A stretch of DNA of 64,000 nt, from NCBI GenBank assembly GCA_022836915.1, contig CP094668.1, positions 6,820,001 to 6,884,000 on the forward strand, in the 5' to 3' direction. This DNA comes from Paenibacillus sp. OVF10. Lineage in GTDB: Bacteria > Bacillota > Bacilli > Paenibacillales > Paenibacillaceae. Of the stretch, positions 1-10,053 are shown piece after piece; position 1 is the first letter of the stretch, and each line of letters starts with the position of its first letter. Under the pieces are notes generated by a model, which was given only the letters and a program-made list of their open reading frames with translations, was not told where the DNA came from and made no database searches. Made by a program: the position numbers and the translations under genes.

Positions 1-940
1 TCACCATAGTTCCACTCCTGGTCGATTAGACCGAGTACACGGCCACTGGCAATTTTGGATTTGTATTGGTCATCCTTTTGAACAAATGTATCTTTATCAA
101 GCAGACCCTCATTGTACATTTTGTTCAACCAACGGAAATATTCTTTTTCTTCAGGACGTTTGTAGTGTAGAACGGCTTCATACGTCTCAGGGTTGATATA
201 ATACTCACCGTCATCCGGTCCACCCGTAGCTTGGAATGCAGGGTTCGTTACCGTAATCATAATTTTCCAGTCATCTGCATTCAATGTTAACGGAATAGTC
301 GGTTGACCATCAATCGTTGGATGTTTTTCATAATACGTTCTCAGTACGTTCTCGTAGTCCTCAAGCGTTTTTACTTCAGGGTAGCCAAGCTCTTTCAATA
401 CTCTTTGTTGAATTTCGAATCCGCCCGTAGCATCAAACGCAACGTTATCTACACCCATATTAGTCGGGATCGTGTAAATGGCTTGATCTTCCAAACTGTA
501 TTTCAGACGGTTCATCTGATCACCATAGATTTTTTCAAATTGGGAGCATGCTCCTCAATTAGATCGGTCAGGTCCAGCATCGCGCCTGCATCCACAAGCT
601 TAGACAAGTTGCCTTTAGGATAGATAATATCAGGGTAATCACCACTGGCAGCCATCAAAGGAATCTTTTGGTCACCACCATTATTCACATCATACTCAGC
701 TTCAATTGTAACTCCCGTTGCCTTAGTAATCTCTTGACCGACAGCATCCTTCATGTTATTCCAGTTCGGACTCGCGTCTGCACCAAAGAATGTAAAGGTC
801 ACTGGACTGGTTGTATCTCCGGAATCAACCGGTTTCTCTGAAGCGTTAGTTCCTCCTCCACTGCCGCTGCATCCTGCTGTAATTGCAAGTGCACTGGCTA
901 ACAGAAGCATTGCGAATGTTTTTGGTGTTTTGCCCTTCAT
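1..940 (-). CDS. Extracellular sugar-binding lipoprotein (LplA/YtcQ-like), cut by window edge, one frameshift
   Basis: This gene encodes a membrane-anchored solute-binding protein of a carbohydrate ABC importer; its C-terminal part lies beyond the left edge. The start at 940 follows a GGGGG ribosome site and a signal peptide ending in an AGC lipobox (about residues 21-24). The product is closely similar to the next gene (1318-3005), for example a shared stretch from PTIDGQPTIPLTL to DDGEYYI, so the two are tandem paralogues. The frame breaks in the T6 run at 531-536; one more base restores a continuous match to the paralogue (APNLKK followed by IYGDQMNRLKYS). A sequencing error is more likely than a pseudogene. 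The gene has its own upstream control region, separated from the paralogue by a terminator. The ligand is unknown; the neighbouring family 2 glycoside hydrolase suggests an oligosaccharide. Confidence 0.88.
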
Positions 941-1227
941 GTGTAATCCCCCTTATGGATATTAATGAAGCTGTATATTTGTATAACAGGCTGACCTGCA
1001 CATACCATGACCAGATGAAACGAATGTAATTTTCTTGTTTTTATAACATTAGAAGCGTTTTCTTAAAAATAAAAAAATGTTCTTTTCTTACCCTTTTCCT
1101 CTTCATTCCTGTAAGTGTTAACTTTGAGATTCAGGTATATTCCACGTGGTGTACAAGCGAATGTAAGTGCTTTCATACTTGAATAATAATCGCTCCTATA
1201 TCCCTTGTCAATAGTGAATTTGTAAAA

Positions 1228-1256
1228 TTGAAAACGTTTTTTAGAAAACGTTTTAG
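1228..1256. promoter_or_regulatory. Tandem AAAACGTTTT operators upstream of the first binding-protein gene
   Basis: Two perfect AAAACGTTTT palindromes with a central CG lie at 1231-1240 and 1245-1254, 14 bp apart. The same core precedes the lplB operon (5295-5315) and the glycoside hydrolase gene (8403-8423). A palindrome centred on CG is typical of LacI-family regulators, including CcpA, although the flanks fit the CcpA cre consensus only loosely. The sites are about 290 bp upstream of the start codon at 940, which implies a long leader. Confidence 0.6.
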
Positions 1257-1258
1257 AT

Positions 1259-1293
1259 AAAAAAAGAACCCAGATATTCTGGGTTCTTTTTTG
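1259..1293 (-). terminator. Intrinsic terminator after the second binding-protein gene
   Basis: The stem AGAACCCAGA/TCTGGGTTCT with a short loop is followed by a T run on the minus strand, just past the stop codon at 1318. It separates the two paralogous binding-protein genes into different transcription units. Confidence 0.88.
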
Positions 1294-1317
1294 TTTTAGA
1301 TTTGAATTGCTAAACGT

Positions 1318-3005
1318 TTATTTAGCCTCTTCACCGCTCCACAATTGAACACGGTTTTGAACGAGTTCTGTATATTGTTTCTCCATATCCTCTGCTCCTG
1401 CTTGGTTCACTTCTGCAATCATGCCATCATAGATTGCATCAAACTGTTCAGGAGTACTCAGAATGGCTTCCGGGATACGTTTCCGTATGATATCCTGTGT
1501 TTTCTTGAAGATGACGTTGTAGTTAGAGTCACCTGGTGTTGGCAGATTGTATGCTGCTCCCCATGGTTTGATTGGGAACTCGTCTTCACTCGGGAACAGA
1601 TCTTTCCACGTCGTAGCACCGTAAGCTTTGAGTGTTTCTTTCTCTGCATCGGAATATGCTGCCACGATCTGTTCAGGGAAATTCGTAGTGTAGTAGTTAT
1701 CCGTTGAATCCTTCACACCGTCTCCATAGTGACCGGACAGATTGGTGTACAGTCCAATACCCGTTTCTTTCTGGAATACGGCTGCATTATTGGTTTTCTG
1801 ATCCAGAATGTCGGCAGGAATGACACGTTTGCCATCCTTCACTTCGTACTGTTTGCCCTCAATTCCCCAGTTCATCAGCACTTGCCCTTCTTCAGAAGCC
1901 AGGTAATCGAAGAATTTGATCGTACGAACCGGGTCGGGATTCGATGTTGTAATCCCTACACCCCAACCGGATACAAAACCAGGGTCTTGGTAGGCATGAT
2001 CCTTGATATCTTCGGACAGGGTTACCGGGAAGTGTGAATACGTTGCTTCATCCTTGCCCGCAGATTTCAGTGCATTTTCTGCATCGGAATAACCCCAATC
2101 CTGGTCAATGACACCCAGAACACGTCCACTTGCAATTTTGGATTTGTATTGGTCTGTTTTCTGGATGAAGCTGTCCTGATCAAGCAGTCCCTCATTGTAC
2201 ATATGGTTCAACCAGCGGAAGTACTCTTTTTCCTCTGGACGTTTGTAATGCAGACTTGCTTCATACGTCTCTGGATCGATGTAGTATTCACCATCATCCG
2301 GAGCTCCTGTTGCCTGGAAGGCAGGGTTCGTTACGGTAATCATGATTCTCCAATCATCCGCGTCCAGTGTTAACGGGATCGTTGGCTGACCATCAATTGT
2401 TGGGTGTTTCTCTTTGTACGCCTTCAGTACATTCTCGTAATCCTCAAGTGTACGCACTTCCGGGTATCCGAGTTCTTTCAGTACACGATGCTGAATCCCA
2501 AATCCACCACCTGCATCAAAGTACTTCTGGTCTACCGCATAATACGTCGGCAGCACATAGATACCCTGATCTTCATTACTGTATTTCAACCGGTCCATGT
2601 AATTACCATACAGCTTCTTCAGATTGGGAGCATATTGGTCGATCAGATCTGTCAGATCGAGCATTGCTCCGGCATCCACCAGTTTGCTTAGTTCTCCTTT
2701 GGGGAGACGATATCCGGATAGTCTCCGCTCGCCGCCATTAAGGATATCTTATCTTGACCACCACTAACGGCAAACTCACCGTTAAGGGTTATCCCTGTTT
2801 TTTCCGTAAGGACTTTACCTACTTCATCCTTCATGCCATTCCAGTTCGGACTGGGGTCAACGCTGAAGAAATCAAAAGTAAGTGGAGTTGTCTCTGCGCT
2901 TGTATCCTTGAACGACGTATCACCGCCGCTTCCTCCACCGCAACCTGCGAGTAAAGACATTGCAAGCACTGGTGCCAGTGCAATCTTCATTTTGGAACTT
3001 GCCAT
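1318..3005 (-). CDS. Extracellular sugar-binding lipoprotein (LplA/YtcQ-like), one frameshift
   Basis: This is the binding-protein component of the LplB/LplC-type importer encoded just upstream in the same direction. The start at 3005 follows AGGGAGGATT; the N-terminus is a lipoprotein signal with lipobox LAGC near residue 22, then a Gly/Ser linker. The repaired protein is about 562 residues, normal for the large YtcQ/LipO class. The frame breaks at the G4 run 2701-2704; adding one base gives VSPKGELSKLVDAG, which matches the paralogue at 1-940. The gene is last in the lplB-lplC-binding-protein operon and ends at an intrinsic terminator. A hairpin at 3102-3128 separates it from lplC. The class assignment is firm; the sugar is not known. 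Confidence 0.9.
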
Positions 3006-3101
3006 AATGGTAATCCTCCCTGTTTCATATGTCTGTCTTATCCGGGACTTTTTTGTCCCTGTCTATAGCTTCATGAATACCACACCGCAGCCCTATACGG
3101 T

Positions 3102-3128
3102 GAAGCGCAGACCAAATGGCTGCGCTTC
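3102..3128 (-). other. Intercistronic stem-loop between lplC and the binding-protein gene
   Basis: The nine-base inverted repeat GAAGCGCAG/CTGCGCTTC with a nine-base loop lies in the 188 bp between the permease and binding-protein genes. It lacks a T run on either strand, so an mRNA stabilising or processing hairpin is more likely than a terminator. Such a hairpin could allow higher expression of the binding protein than of the permeases. Confidence 0.55.
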
Positions 3129-3193
3129 GGGTATCCTGATGCTTCATTTGTAGATGTACGGCCCGCTCTATTTGGCAGCCTGTACCCACTTGT

Positions 3194-4096
3194 TTAACCT
3201 TTTACTGCGCCCAGTGTCATACCGCCAACAAAGTACTTCTGAAGGAATGGATATACAATGAGGATTGGAACCGTTACAACGATCGTAATCGCCATTTTGA
3301 TCGATTCCGGTGAAATCTGTGTCATTTGCTGCGCCATATCATTGGCATTTCGTCCAGCACCTGAGCCTTGCTGTGTACTTTGCAGTACTTTCATCAGCTC
3401 ATATTGGAGCGTGGTCAAATGTGCCTTTGAACCATTATACAGGTACGTATCGAACCACGCATTCCATTGACCTACAGCCAGGAACAATGCGATGGTAGCA
3501 AGCACTGGTTTACACAGTGGCAAGATGATTCTGTAATAGATTGTAAAGTCATTCGCTCCGTCCAGCTTCGCGGATTCCTGCAATGAGTATGGCAGGCCAT
3601 CAATGAATGAACGGATGATGAAGACGTTAAATGCACTGATCATGCCAGGCAATACATATACCCAGAATGTACCGATCAGGTTCAAGTCACGCATCAGAAT
3701 GTACACCGGAATCAGACCACCGGAGAAATACATCGTGAGTGCGAGCGTTGTGGAAACAAATTTTCTAAGTCCAAAATCAGGTCTGCTCAGTGTAAAGGCG
3801 ATCATGGATGAACTGATCAATCCGAGCACGGTACCTACAAGTGTACGCAGAATGGAGATCTGCAAACCTTGTAACAATCCATCATATTGGAAAATCGTTT
3901 TGTAGTTCTGTAATGTGAATTCGCGAGGCCACAAGTAAATTCCGCCACGTACTGTATCTGTCGAGTTATTGAGTGAGATGGCTAGTACGTTAAGGAATGG
4001 ATAAAGTGTTACAACCAGCACCATGGTCATCGCGAGGATGTTGAATATATCGAACAGTTTATCGCCCCGAGTAGCATTGAATGCTTTGTTCGCCAT
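3194..4096 (-). CDS. Carbohydrate ABC transporter permease, LplC/YtcP type
   Basis: This is one of the two membrane subunits of a CUT1-type sugar importer. The protein is 300 residues with about six hydrophobic segments. It has the cytoplasmic EAA loop that docks on the ATPase at about residues 174-193 (ESAKLDGANDF...RIILP) and the family C-terminus GGMTLGAVKG. It starts 16 bp after the stop of the lplB-like gene and is followed by the binding-protein gene, so the three form one operon. No ATPase gene is present nearby; such systems commonly use a shared MsmX-like ATPase encoded elsewhere. Confidence 0.93.
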   Translation of the reverse strand: MANKAFNATRGDKLFDIFNILAMTMVLVVTLYPFLNVLAISLNNSTDTVRGGIYLWPREFTLQNYKTIFQYDGLLQGLQISILRTLVGTVLGLISSSMIAFTLSRPDFGLRKFVSTTLALTMYFSGGLIPVYILMRDLNLIGTFWVYVLPGMISAFNVFIIRSFIDGLPYSLQESAKLDGANDFTIYYRIILPLCKPVLATIALFLAVGQWNAWFDTYLYNGSKAHLTTLQYELMKVLQSTQQGSGAGRNANDMAQQMTQISPESIKMAITIVVTVPILIVYPFLQKYFVGGMTLGAVKG

Positions 4097-4111
4097 AATG
4101 TCGTCCCCTCC

Positions 4112-5095
4112 CTACATGATGCTTTCTTTAGTGAATTTTTTGAACAAGCCGTTCGCAGTAAACAGAAGGATGATACTGACAACGGAGTTGAATATACCTA
4201 TGGCTGTACCATATGAGAATCGTCCCATATTCAAACCATAATTGAGCGCATATAGATCAAGTACTTCCGAGTAGTCTGTGACCAGACTGTTGCCAAGCAA
4301 GAACTGCTTCTCGAAACCGATACTGATAAGATGTCCAATTGACATGATGAAAAGTACGGAAATCGTGGTCCGTATGCCAGGCAGCGTAATATGCCACATC
4401 TGTCTCCAGCGGTTGGCTCCATCTACACGGGAAGCTTCATACAGCTCATTGTCGATACCTGTAATCGCCGCCAGATAGATGATGGCATTCCAACCGGTTT
4501 CCTTCCACATATCTGAAGCGGTTACAATGTACCAGAACAAGTTCCCCTTGGCCATGAATTGGATCGGCTGATCGATAATATTCAGTCCTACCAATAGATC
4601 ATTGATAATCCCGCCATCGGTGGAGAGCATCTTGGTGATAATACCTGCCACAACGACCCATGATACAAAGTGAGGCAGATATGATACCGTTTGCACGGCA
4701 CGTTTGAAGAACATGCCTCTCATTTCATTCAGGAGAATAGCGAAGAATATCGGCACGATAAAACCGACAACCAGTCCCATCAAGCTCATTGCAAGCGTAT
4801 TTCGAAGTACCAGATAGAAACGATCATCACTGAACAGCTCTACAAAGTGTTTAAAACCAACCCACTCTTGATCACCAAATGATCTGGCAGGTTTATAATT
4901 TTGGAAAGCCATCGTCCATCCCCATAGTGGCAGATAGTTAAATACGAAAACCCAAGCTACGAATGGCAATGACATGAGATAGAGATATTTCTGCTGTTTC
5001 ATTCTGTCCCAAATTCCGTTCCGCCGATTCTTTAAAGGCGGTTTGGGGTCACTGCTTCTGTTCGCGGAAGCGGATTTTTTTGTTAGCGTTTCCAT
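4112..5095 (-). CDS. Carbohydrate ABC transporter permease, LplB/YteP type
   Basis: This is the partner membrane subunit of the LplC-like permease. It has 327 residues, a hydrophilic basic N-terminal tail of about 35 residues and then six predicted transmembrane segments. The EAA loop is at about residues 220-239 (EASRVDGANRWRQMWHITLP). The start at 5095 follows GAGGAGGGG. It is the first gene of the operon lplB-lplC-binding protein. The palindromic operator at 5295-5315 lies about 200 bp upstream, in the promoter region. Confidence 0.93.
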   Translation of the reverse strand: METLTKKSASANRSSDPKPPLKNRRNGIWDRMKQQKYLYLMSLPFVAWVFVFNYLPLWGWTMAFQNYKPARSFGDQEWVGFKHFVELFSDDRFYLVLRNTLAMSLMGLVVGFIVPIFFAILLNEMRGMFFKRAVQTVSYLPHFVSWVVVAGIITKMLSTDGGIINDLLVGLNIIDQPIQFMAKGNLFWYIVTASDMWKETGWNAIIYLAAITGIDNELYEASRVDGANRWRQMWHITLPGIRTTISVLFIMSIGHLISIGFEKQFLLGNSLVTDYSEVLDLYALNYGLNMGRFSYGTAIGIFNSVVSIILLFTANGLFKKFTKESIM

Positions 5096-5294
5096 CTCCG
5101 TTCCCCTCCTCTGTTTTATAAAATAATCATACTCGATAGAGCGTTTTCAAAATACCATCTGGATTTTAGAGAAAATCATATAAAAATTAGATATAGACAT
5201 ATATAATCAGACATTAATTCGTTAAAATCAGTGATAAATTCTACTTTTAAATGAAATAAAAGTAATATTAAGGTAAAATATTATCTAAAGTGGT

Positions 5295-5315
5295 AAATAT
5301 CGAAAACGTTTTATA
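5295..5315. promoter_or_regulatory. Palindromic operator upstream of the lplB operon
   Basis: ATATCGAAAACGTTTTATA occurs here and is repeated exactly at 8403-8423, upstream of the family 2 glycoside hydrolase; identity covers 21 bp including two flanking bases. The centre AAAACGTTTT is a perfect palindrome around CG, as for LacI-family or CcpA targets. It ties the importer and the hydrolase into one regulon. Confidence 0.68.
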
Positions 5316-5345
5316 ATAATCGTTTACTTCAACTACATGTCATAC

Positions 5346-5370
5346 AAAAAGGACCCTTTCGGGTCCCTAT
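5346..5370 (-). terminator. Intrinsic terminator of the glycoside hydrolase gene
   Basis: The stem GGACCC/GGGTCC with a four-base loop is followed by TTTTTG on the minus strand, directly after the hydrolase stop codon at 5373. Confidence 0.85.
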
Positions 5371-5372
5371 GA

Positions 5373-8280
5373 TTACAATGTAAATTGAATGGTTTGCAGT
5401 TTAACGATCCCGAGTAGTTGCGCTACGGATATGGAGGTTGCTGGACGGAATTGATCTCCATTCAGATAGGCAAGTATCTCCTGAAATAAGTAGGCGGCTT
5501 CCGGACGCTTCATTACAGCCAGATTGGCAAACGGAAGTGAGGATACCAAAATCTTGCCCTTCCCTACTTTTGCCTCAAAGGCATAAGCGAGTCGTTTGGC
5601 CCGATGGAAATGGTCCACCACTTCGATCAGCGGCTCAACCCCGGGCAACGTATCCAAACATATCGCTGGTGTACCGTTCACCAAGTGATACCAATGCCAG
5701 TCCGAAGCCCCATCATGCGGGAAGGAGCCTAGTAGTGCTAGCCGATCTCTCAGATACATGCCCATCGTTGCACCAGGCTGCGTAGCAAACATCAGGTAAT
5801 TCCAGAATACAGGCAGATACTTGGTCTCCACTGAATCATATAACCCTTCTGCGGTCGGCTGTAGCCAAACACTTCCCCCGTTGACCACATAATCAACGAC
5901 ATTGGGTGTTAACGACTGAACGATAACCAAGTCAATCTCCCGATTTTTCAACAACTGAAATCCATCGATACGATCTACGCTATCATCATGCGCTTCACCC
6001 AGGAATGGCTTCAACTCTGCCACGGTATTCCAGAACCGATTCGAACTCGGATGAGACTGATAAAAAGGAAACGACCAGCCATGCCATACATTCGCTACAG
6101 TTCTTTCCAAATCGCCTGATATCAGCTCCGCCTCGATCCGAAAAGCTGCTGCCCCTTCATGAGGAGCGGTAGCGACGATACTTCCCAGTGACATGACAGA
6201 CCCACATTGGATATTTCCGGTCTTCCATTCCCCTTCATTAAGTATCACATCATTGCTTATTAACCTCCACTGAATGACCGCGTCCTCAAGCGGCTCCTTA
6301 CCGTAGTGAGAGATGCGTACATCAACATGAATGGGTTCTCCGGCGAAAAATGTACGCTCCTTGCAGCTTAGCAACAGCACCACATCTGCGTTGAATCGCA
6401 TGAATTCATCTGGTGTTGTAATGCCTTTATCATCCCAAAATACATCCAGAATGCCCGTCGTAGCATGTCCCTGCCCTGGAAAATCGCGAATGTCCAGCAG
6501 CTGTACGCCCGCAGCGTCCGGTGTACGCCGAATTCGCTCCATCGCTTCTTTTAAGGAACGTACCAGATGGGTACCACTGACCTGTTGAAAATGCTCCAGG
6601 TCCTCCATCATGCCTTTGTTTGTTAACGATTCTTCGATCGGTCGTAACCAGCTAGGATGCAATACGCCCGTATACTTGGCTCGCTCTTGAGGACGCACAT
6701 ACATCGTGTATTGTGCATGCTCGTGCCCAATGACGGGATGTTCCGCAAGCCGGGTGACTGCATGATAATCCAGCGTGGTATCCGGTACAGCAGAATATGC
6801 GGATTCCAACGGGGATGCCAGTTCAACGACTGAATATAATAATCACCTTCCCGGCCTTGCGCCGGAAGCTGTCCAAAACCTGTATTGTCCGTATATAAGC
6901 GGGTCGGGTCTGTATCCCTTGCCCTCGATACCAATGCATTGAGTTCAGGATGACCATTCGGACCAATAAGTTCATTCCCCATGGAGAACATGACGAATGA
7001 AGGATGTCTATGCAACGATTGGAGCAACCCATCCAGTTCTTGTGTCAGATAGGACAATACTTCAGCTGGCGCAGACTGATCCGATAGTTCAAAGAAACGA
7101 GACCAATGTGGAAGTTCTGCCTGTACCAACATGCCCGCTTCATCAGCCGCCTCCCAGAAAGGCTCCGGCGCGCTCCACCCATGCAGTCGGACATGATTGA
7201 AGCCATACGATCTGGCGATTCGAAATTGCTGAAGATAATGCTCCTTGTCCCAGACGGGATAACCCGTCAGTGGAAAGATACAGCAATCGACGTACCCGCG
7301 CAGATATACTGGTGTCCCATTCAATTCAAGCTGCTTCCCGTTTGTTGCAAAGGAGCGAACACCAAATGATTGCTCCAGCCGATCCAGTTCCTGTTCACCG
7401 TTACACAGACGAATCACTGCCTTGTATAATTCAGGGGATTCGTCCGACCATCTTGCGATAGAGTTGCCTGTCCCCAGTTCCAATCGCCACTGATCTATTA
7501 AAGCGTTGCTTTCAGTTACACCTGCTGAGCTTATATCCACATGCGCTTGAACACTCAGATTCACATTACAACTAGATCGATCAAGCCATGTGCCGTCTGG
7601 ATGCTGGATATCCACATGTAATTGCATTGATCTGGCTGATTCATTTGAGGGAGCGCTTACAGTACAATCAATCAGAAGGGTTCCATTTTCAACATCTGGT
7701 TGAATCCGTAATGTCTGTAATCGGCATGGGGGCAGAATATCCAGATAAACACCACCTGTGATTCCCCCCAGGCTGTGGCCGTATGCAATGAATGAATATG
7801 GCTACCAGCCAGCGGGAGTTTCATCGTATTATCCACGCAGATCTCCACCCGATTCACTTCTCCCTGCTTCACCAGAGAGGTAACATCCCACTTCTGTTGA
7901 TTCAGCAGACTATCCTGCTGCCCGGCATACTGTCCATTGATCCAGAGATTCGTTGTCCATCGGACACCTTCCAATCTGAATACATAGTGACATCCGGGGT
8001 CGTCTGATGGAACATGCACATCCTGAGCATACCAGGCTGAGCCTTCATACTCGCGTACCTTGGTCCAGGTATCGAGCCTTTCGTATTCAGGCTCATCTCC
8101 GTATCCTTGCTCTTCCCATGAACCGGGAATCTGAATGGTCTCCCATGATGTATTTTCACACTGTGATGGCGGTAATATCTCTTGTTCAACGAGTTCATCG
8201 GACTCCCGATCCAAACGAAACTGCCATGTTCCATTTAAGTTCAATGTATGACGTACAGCACCTATATCAGACAAATTCAT
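5373..8280 (-). CDS. Glycoside hydrolase family 2 protein (beta-galactosidase/glucuronidase-like), two frameshifts
   Basis: The repaired product is about 969 residues with no signal peptide, so it should act in the cytoplasm on imported oligosaccharide. The N-terminal half is the GH2 sugar-binding jelly roll (LNLNGTWQFRLD, then WINGQYAG). The catalytic barrel follows, with the acid/base Glu in MGNE near residue 437 and a probable nucleophile in GHEHAQY near residue 521. The frame breaks at the C6 run 7764-7769 and the G4 run 6811-6814; one extra base at each gives a continuous GH2 protein (AWGGITGGVYLDILPP and NWHPPLESAYSA). I prefer the ATG at 8280, which follows AAGGGATGG; an ATG at 8301 is also in frame. 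It lies between the importer operon and the regulators and shares their operator motif. Confidence 0.87.
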
Positions 8281-8402
8281 ATCGTACAACCATCCCTTCA
8301 TCTGGATTCTTGTAAATCCAGTCTAAGATGTGAGGCATTCCGTGACCATTGCTTATCATGGGAAGTGCATGGACAATATGATGAATCTGGAAATTTCTCA
8401 GA

Positions 8403-8423
8403 AATATCGAAAACGTTTTATAC
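8403..8423. promoter_or_regulatory. Palindromic operator upstream of the glycoside hydrolase
   Basis: This site is a 21-bp exact copy of the site at 5295-5315, with AAAACGTTTT at its centre. It lies about 120 bp upstream of the hydrolase start. The likely binder is a LacI-family protein or CcpA; the sequence alone does not decide which. Confidence 0.68.
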
Positions 8424-8455
8424 AATAGGCAAGGGCAATGCCCAGCGCTCCGTAC

Positions 8456-10053
8456 TTATTCCTCGTTTATATCCGTAGCCGTTCCTTTCAACGATGATTG
8501 GGTTCTGGCCTGTTTGTAAGCGGAAGGGGATTCCCCTACATATTTCTTGAACTTACCGTGGAAGTAGTCCACATTCGCATACCCCACTCTAGCCGCGACC
8601 TGATGGACCTTTAGTCCTTCATCCAGCAATTCCTTGGCTTTTTCCATACGAACCTTGTCCAGAAATGCATTGAAATACTCTCCAGTATGATTCTTGAACA
8701 ACTTACCCAAGTAACTGCTGTTATAGTTAAACACTTCAGCAAGTACTTCGAGCTTGAGATTTTCGCCAGGGTTACGCTGGATAAATTCAATCATCTGTTT
8801 CAATACAGTATCCTTGCTTCCCCACCCATACGTTGAATAAGTCGATTCAAATGTTCCGATGCCATGACTTTGAGATCAGACATCGTAAATTGATGATAGA
8901 CTTCATTAATCAGAACCGAATGTTCCTGCATAATGGAGTGCATCTGTTGATTCGTCGCTGCAAGCTTGTTGAACGCCAGGGAAAATACCTGTGAGAACGC
9001 CGTCTTGATCGCTTGCTCTGTTCGGTGATATGGAACGAGGCGCTCTTCCATCTCACCCAGTACCCGCATAACGGACTCACTACTGCGGATGTCTAACGCA
9101 TAATACAGCTTGTCCGCGAGTTCGTCCTCAACTGGCTCATGTGCTCCGTCCACAGCTTCAACTTCTGGCTTAACAACGCTTTCGCCTTCGCTACCTTCAG
9201 TCCACAGCATGATACGTTTCTCCGTGAACAAGAAGCGTTCCCCGAGTAAACGATTCGCCTGCGTGTATGACCGCGCAATTTCAGAAGTGGAATGTACGGG
9301 TTCTCCTGCAGCACCATACATGTGAACCTCCCATTCTCCCAGCAGTCCTTCCAGCTCATCATACAGATTTCTTGCAGATGACTCGGATGTGATTGTTTCC
9401 TTACTTAACAGCCCCAGACCGGAATGGAACGAGAATACAATACCTCGGTCTTTCTGGTCAAATGCTTCAATCAGTTTGCGTTTCATTACACTTCCCCGCT
9501 GCAGGTCGGGGGCTACATGCATCTCAAGTAGCACAATCTGATAGTGAGGCCAGTGCAGCCCCAGGCTATCTTCTTCCATGCTACCCGCACCCTCCAGACT
9601 GTCAAAGAGCAAAGCTTCGATCTGATGCTCCCGATAGACGGTATCTTCACCAGCATGACGTGCCATTGTCTCCCGTTCACGGGTCAGGATTGTAGCAATA
9701 CGCTCCAGTTCACCAATAATCTCTTCTTCATCCACCGGTTTGAGCAGATAACCATCCACACCAAAACTGATGGCTTTCTTGGCATAGTCAAAATCCGCGT
9801 AACCACTTAATATCAAAAAGTGCGAATCCGGATGATTCCGGCGCACTTCTTCAATCACATCCAGCCCGGTCATACCGGGCATGCGAATATCAATAATCGT
9901 CAGATCAGGCTCCAATTCCTCAAACCGGGAGATGGCCTCACGCCCGCTGGCAGCTGTAGCAATGACCTGGAATCCGTATTTTTCCCACTCGATAATGGTT
10001 GTCAGTCCCTCACGTATGCTCGGTTCGTCATCCACCAAAAACACTTTATACAT
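8456..10053 (-). CDS. AraC-type response regulator (YesN family), one frameshift
   Basis: This is the transcription factor of the two-component pair whose kinase is encoded just upstream. An N-terminal receiver domain carries the phosphoacceptor Asp at residue 55 (TIIDIRMPG) and Lys at 105 (YLLKPVD). A long central region is followed by a C-terminal AraC-type double helix-turn-helix (KVHQVAARVGYANVDYFHGK). The repaired length is about 532 residues. The frame breaks at the C4 run 8820-8823; one added base joins RMGGG to SKDTVLKQMIEF. The ATG at 10053 follows AGGAGGGG, and its first bases overlap the end of the kinase gene. It probably activates the adjacent importer and hydrolase genes; this is inferred from position. 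Confidence 0.92.
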
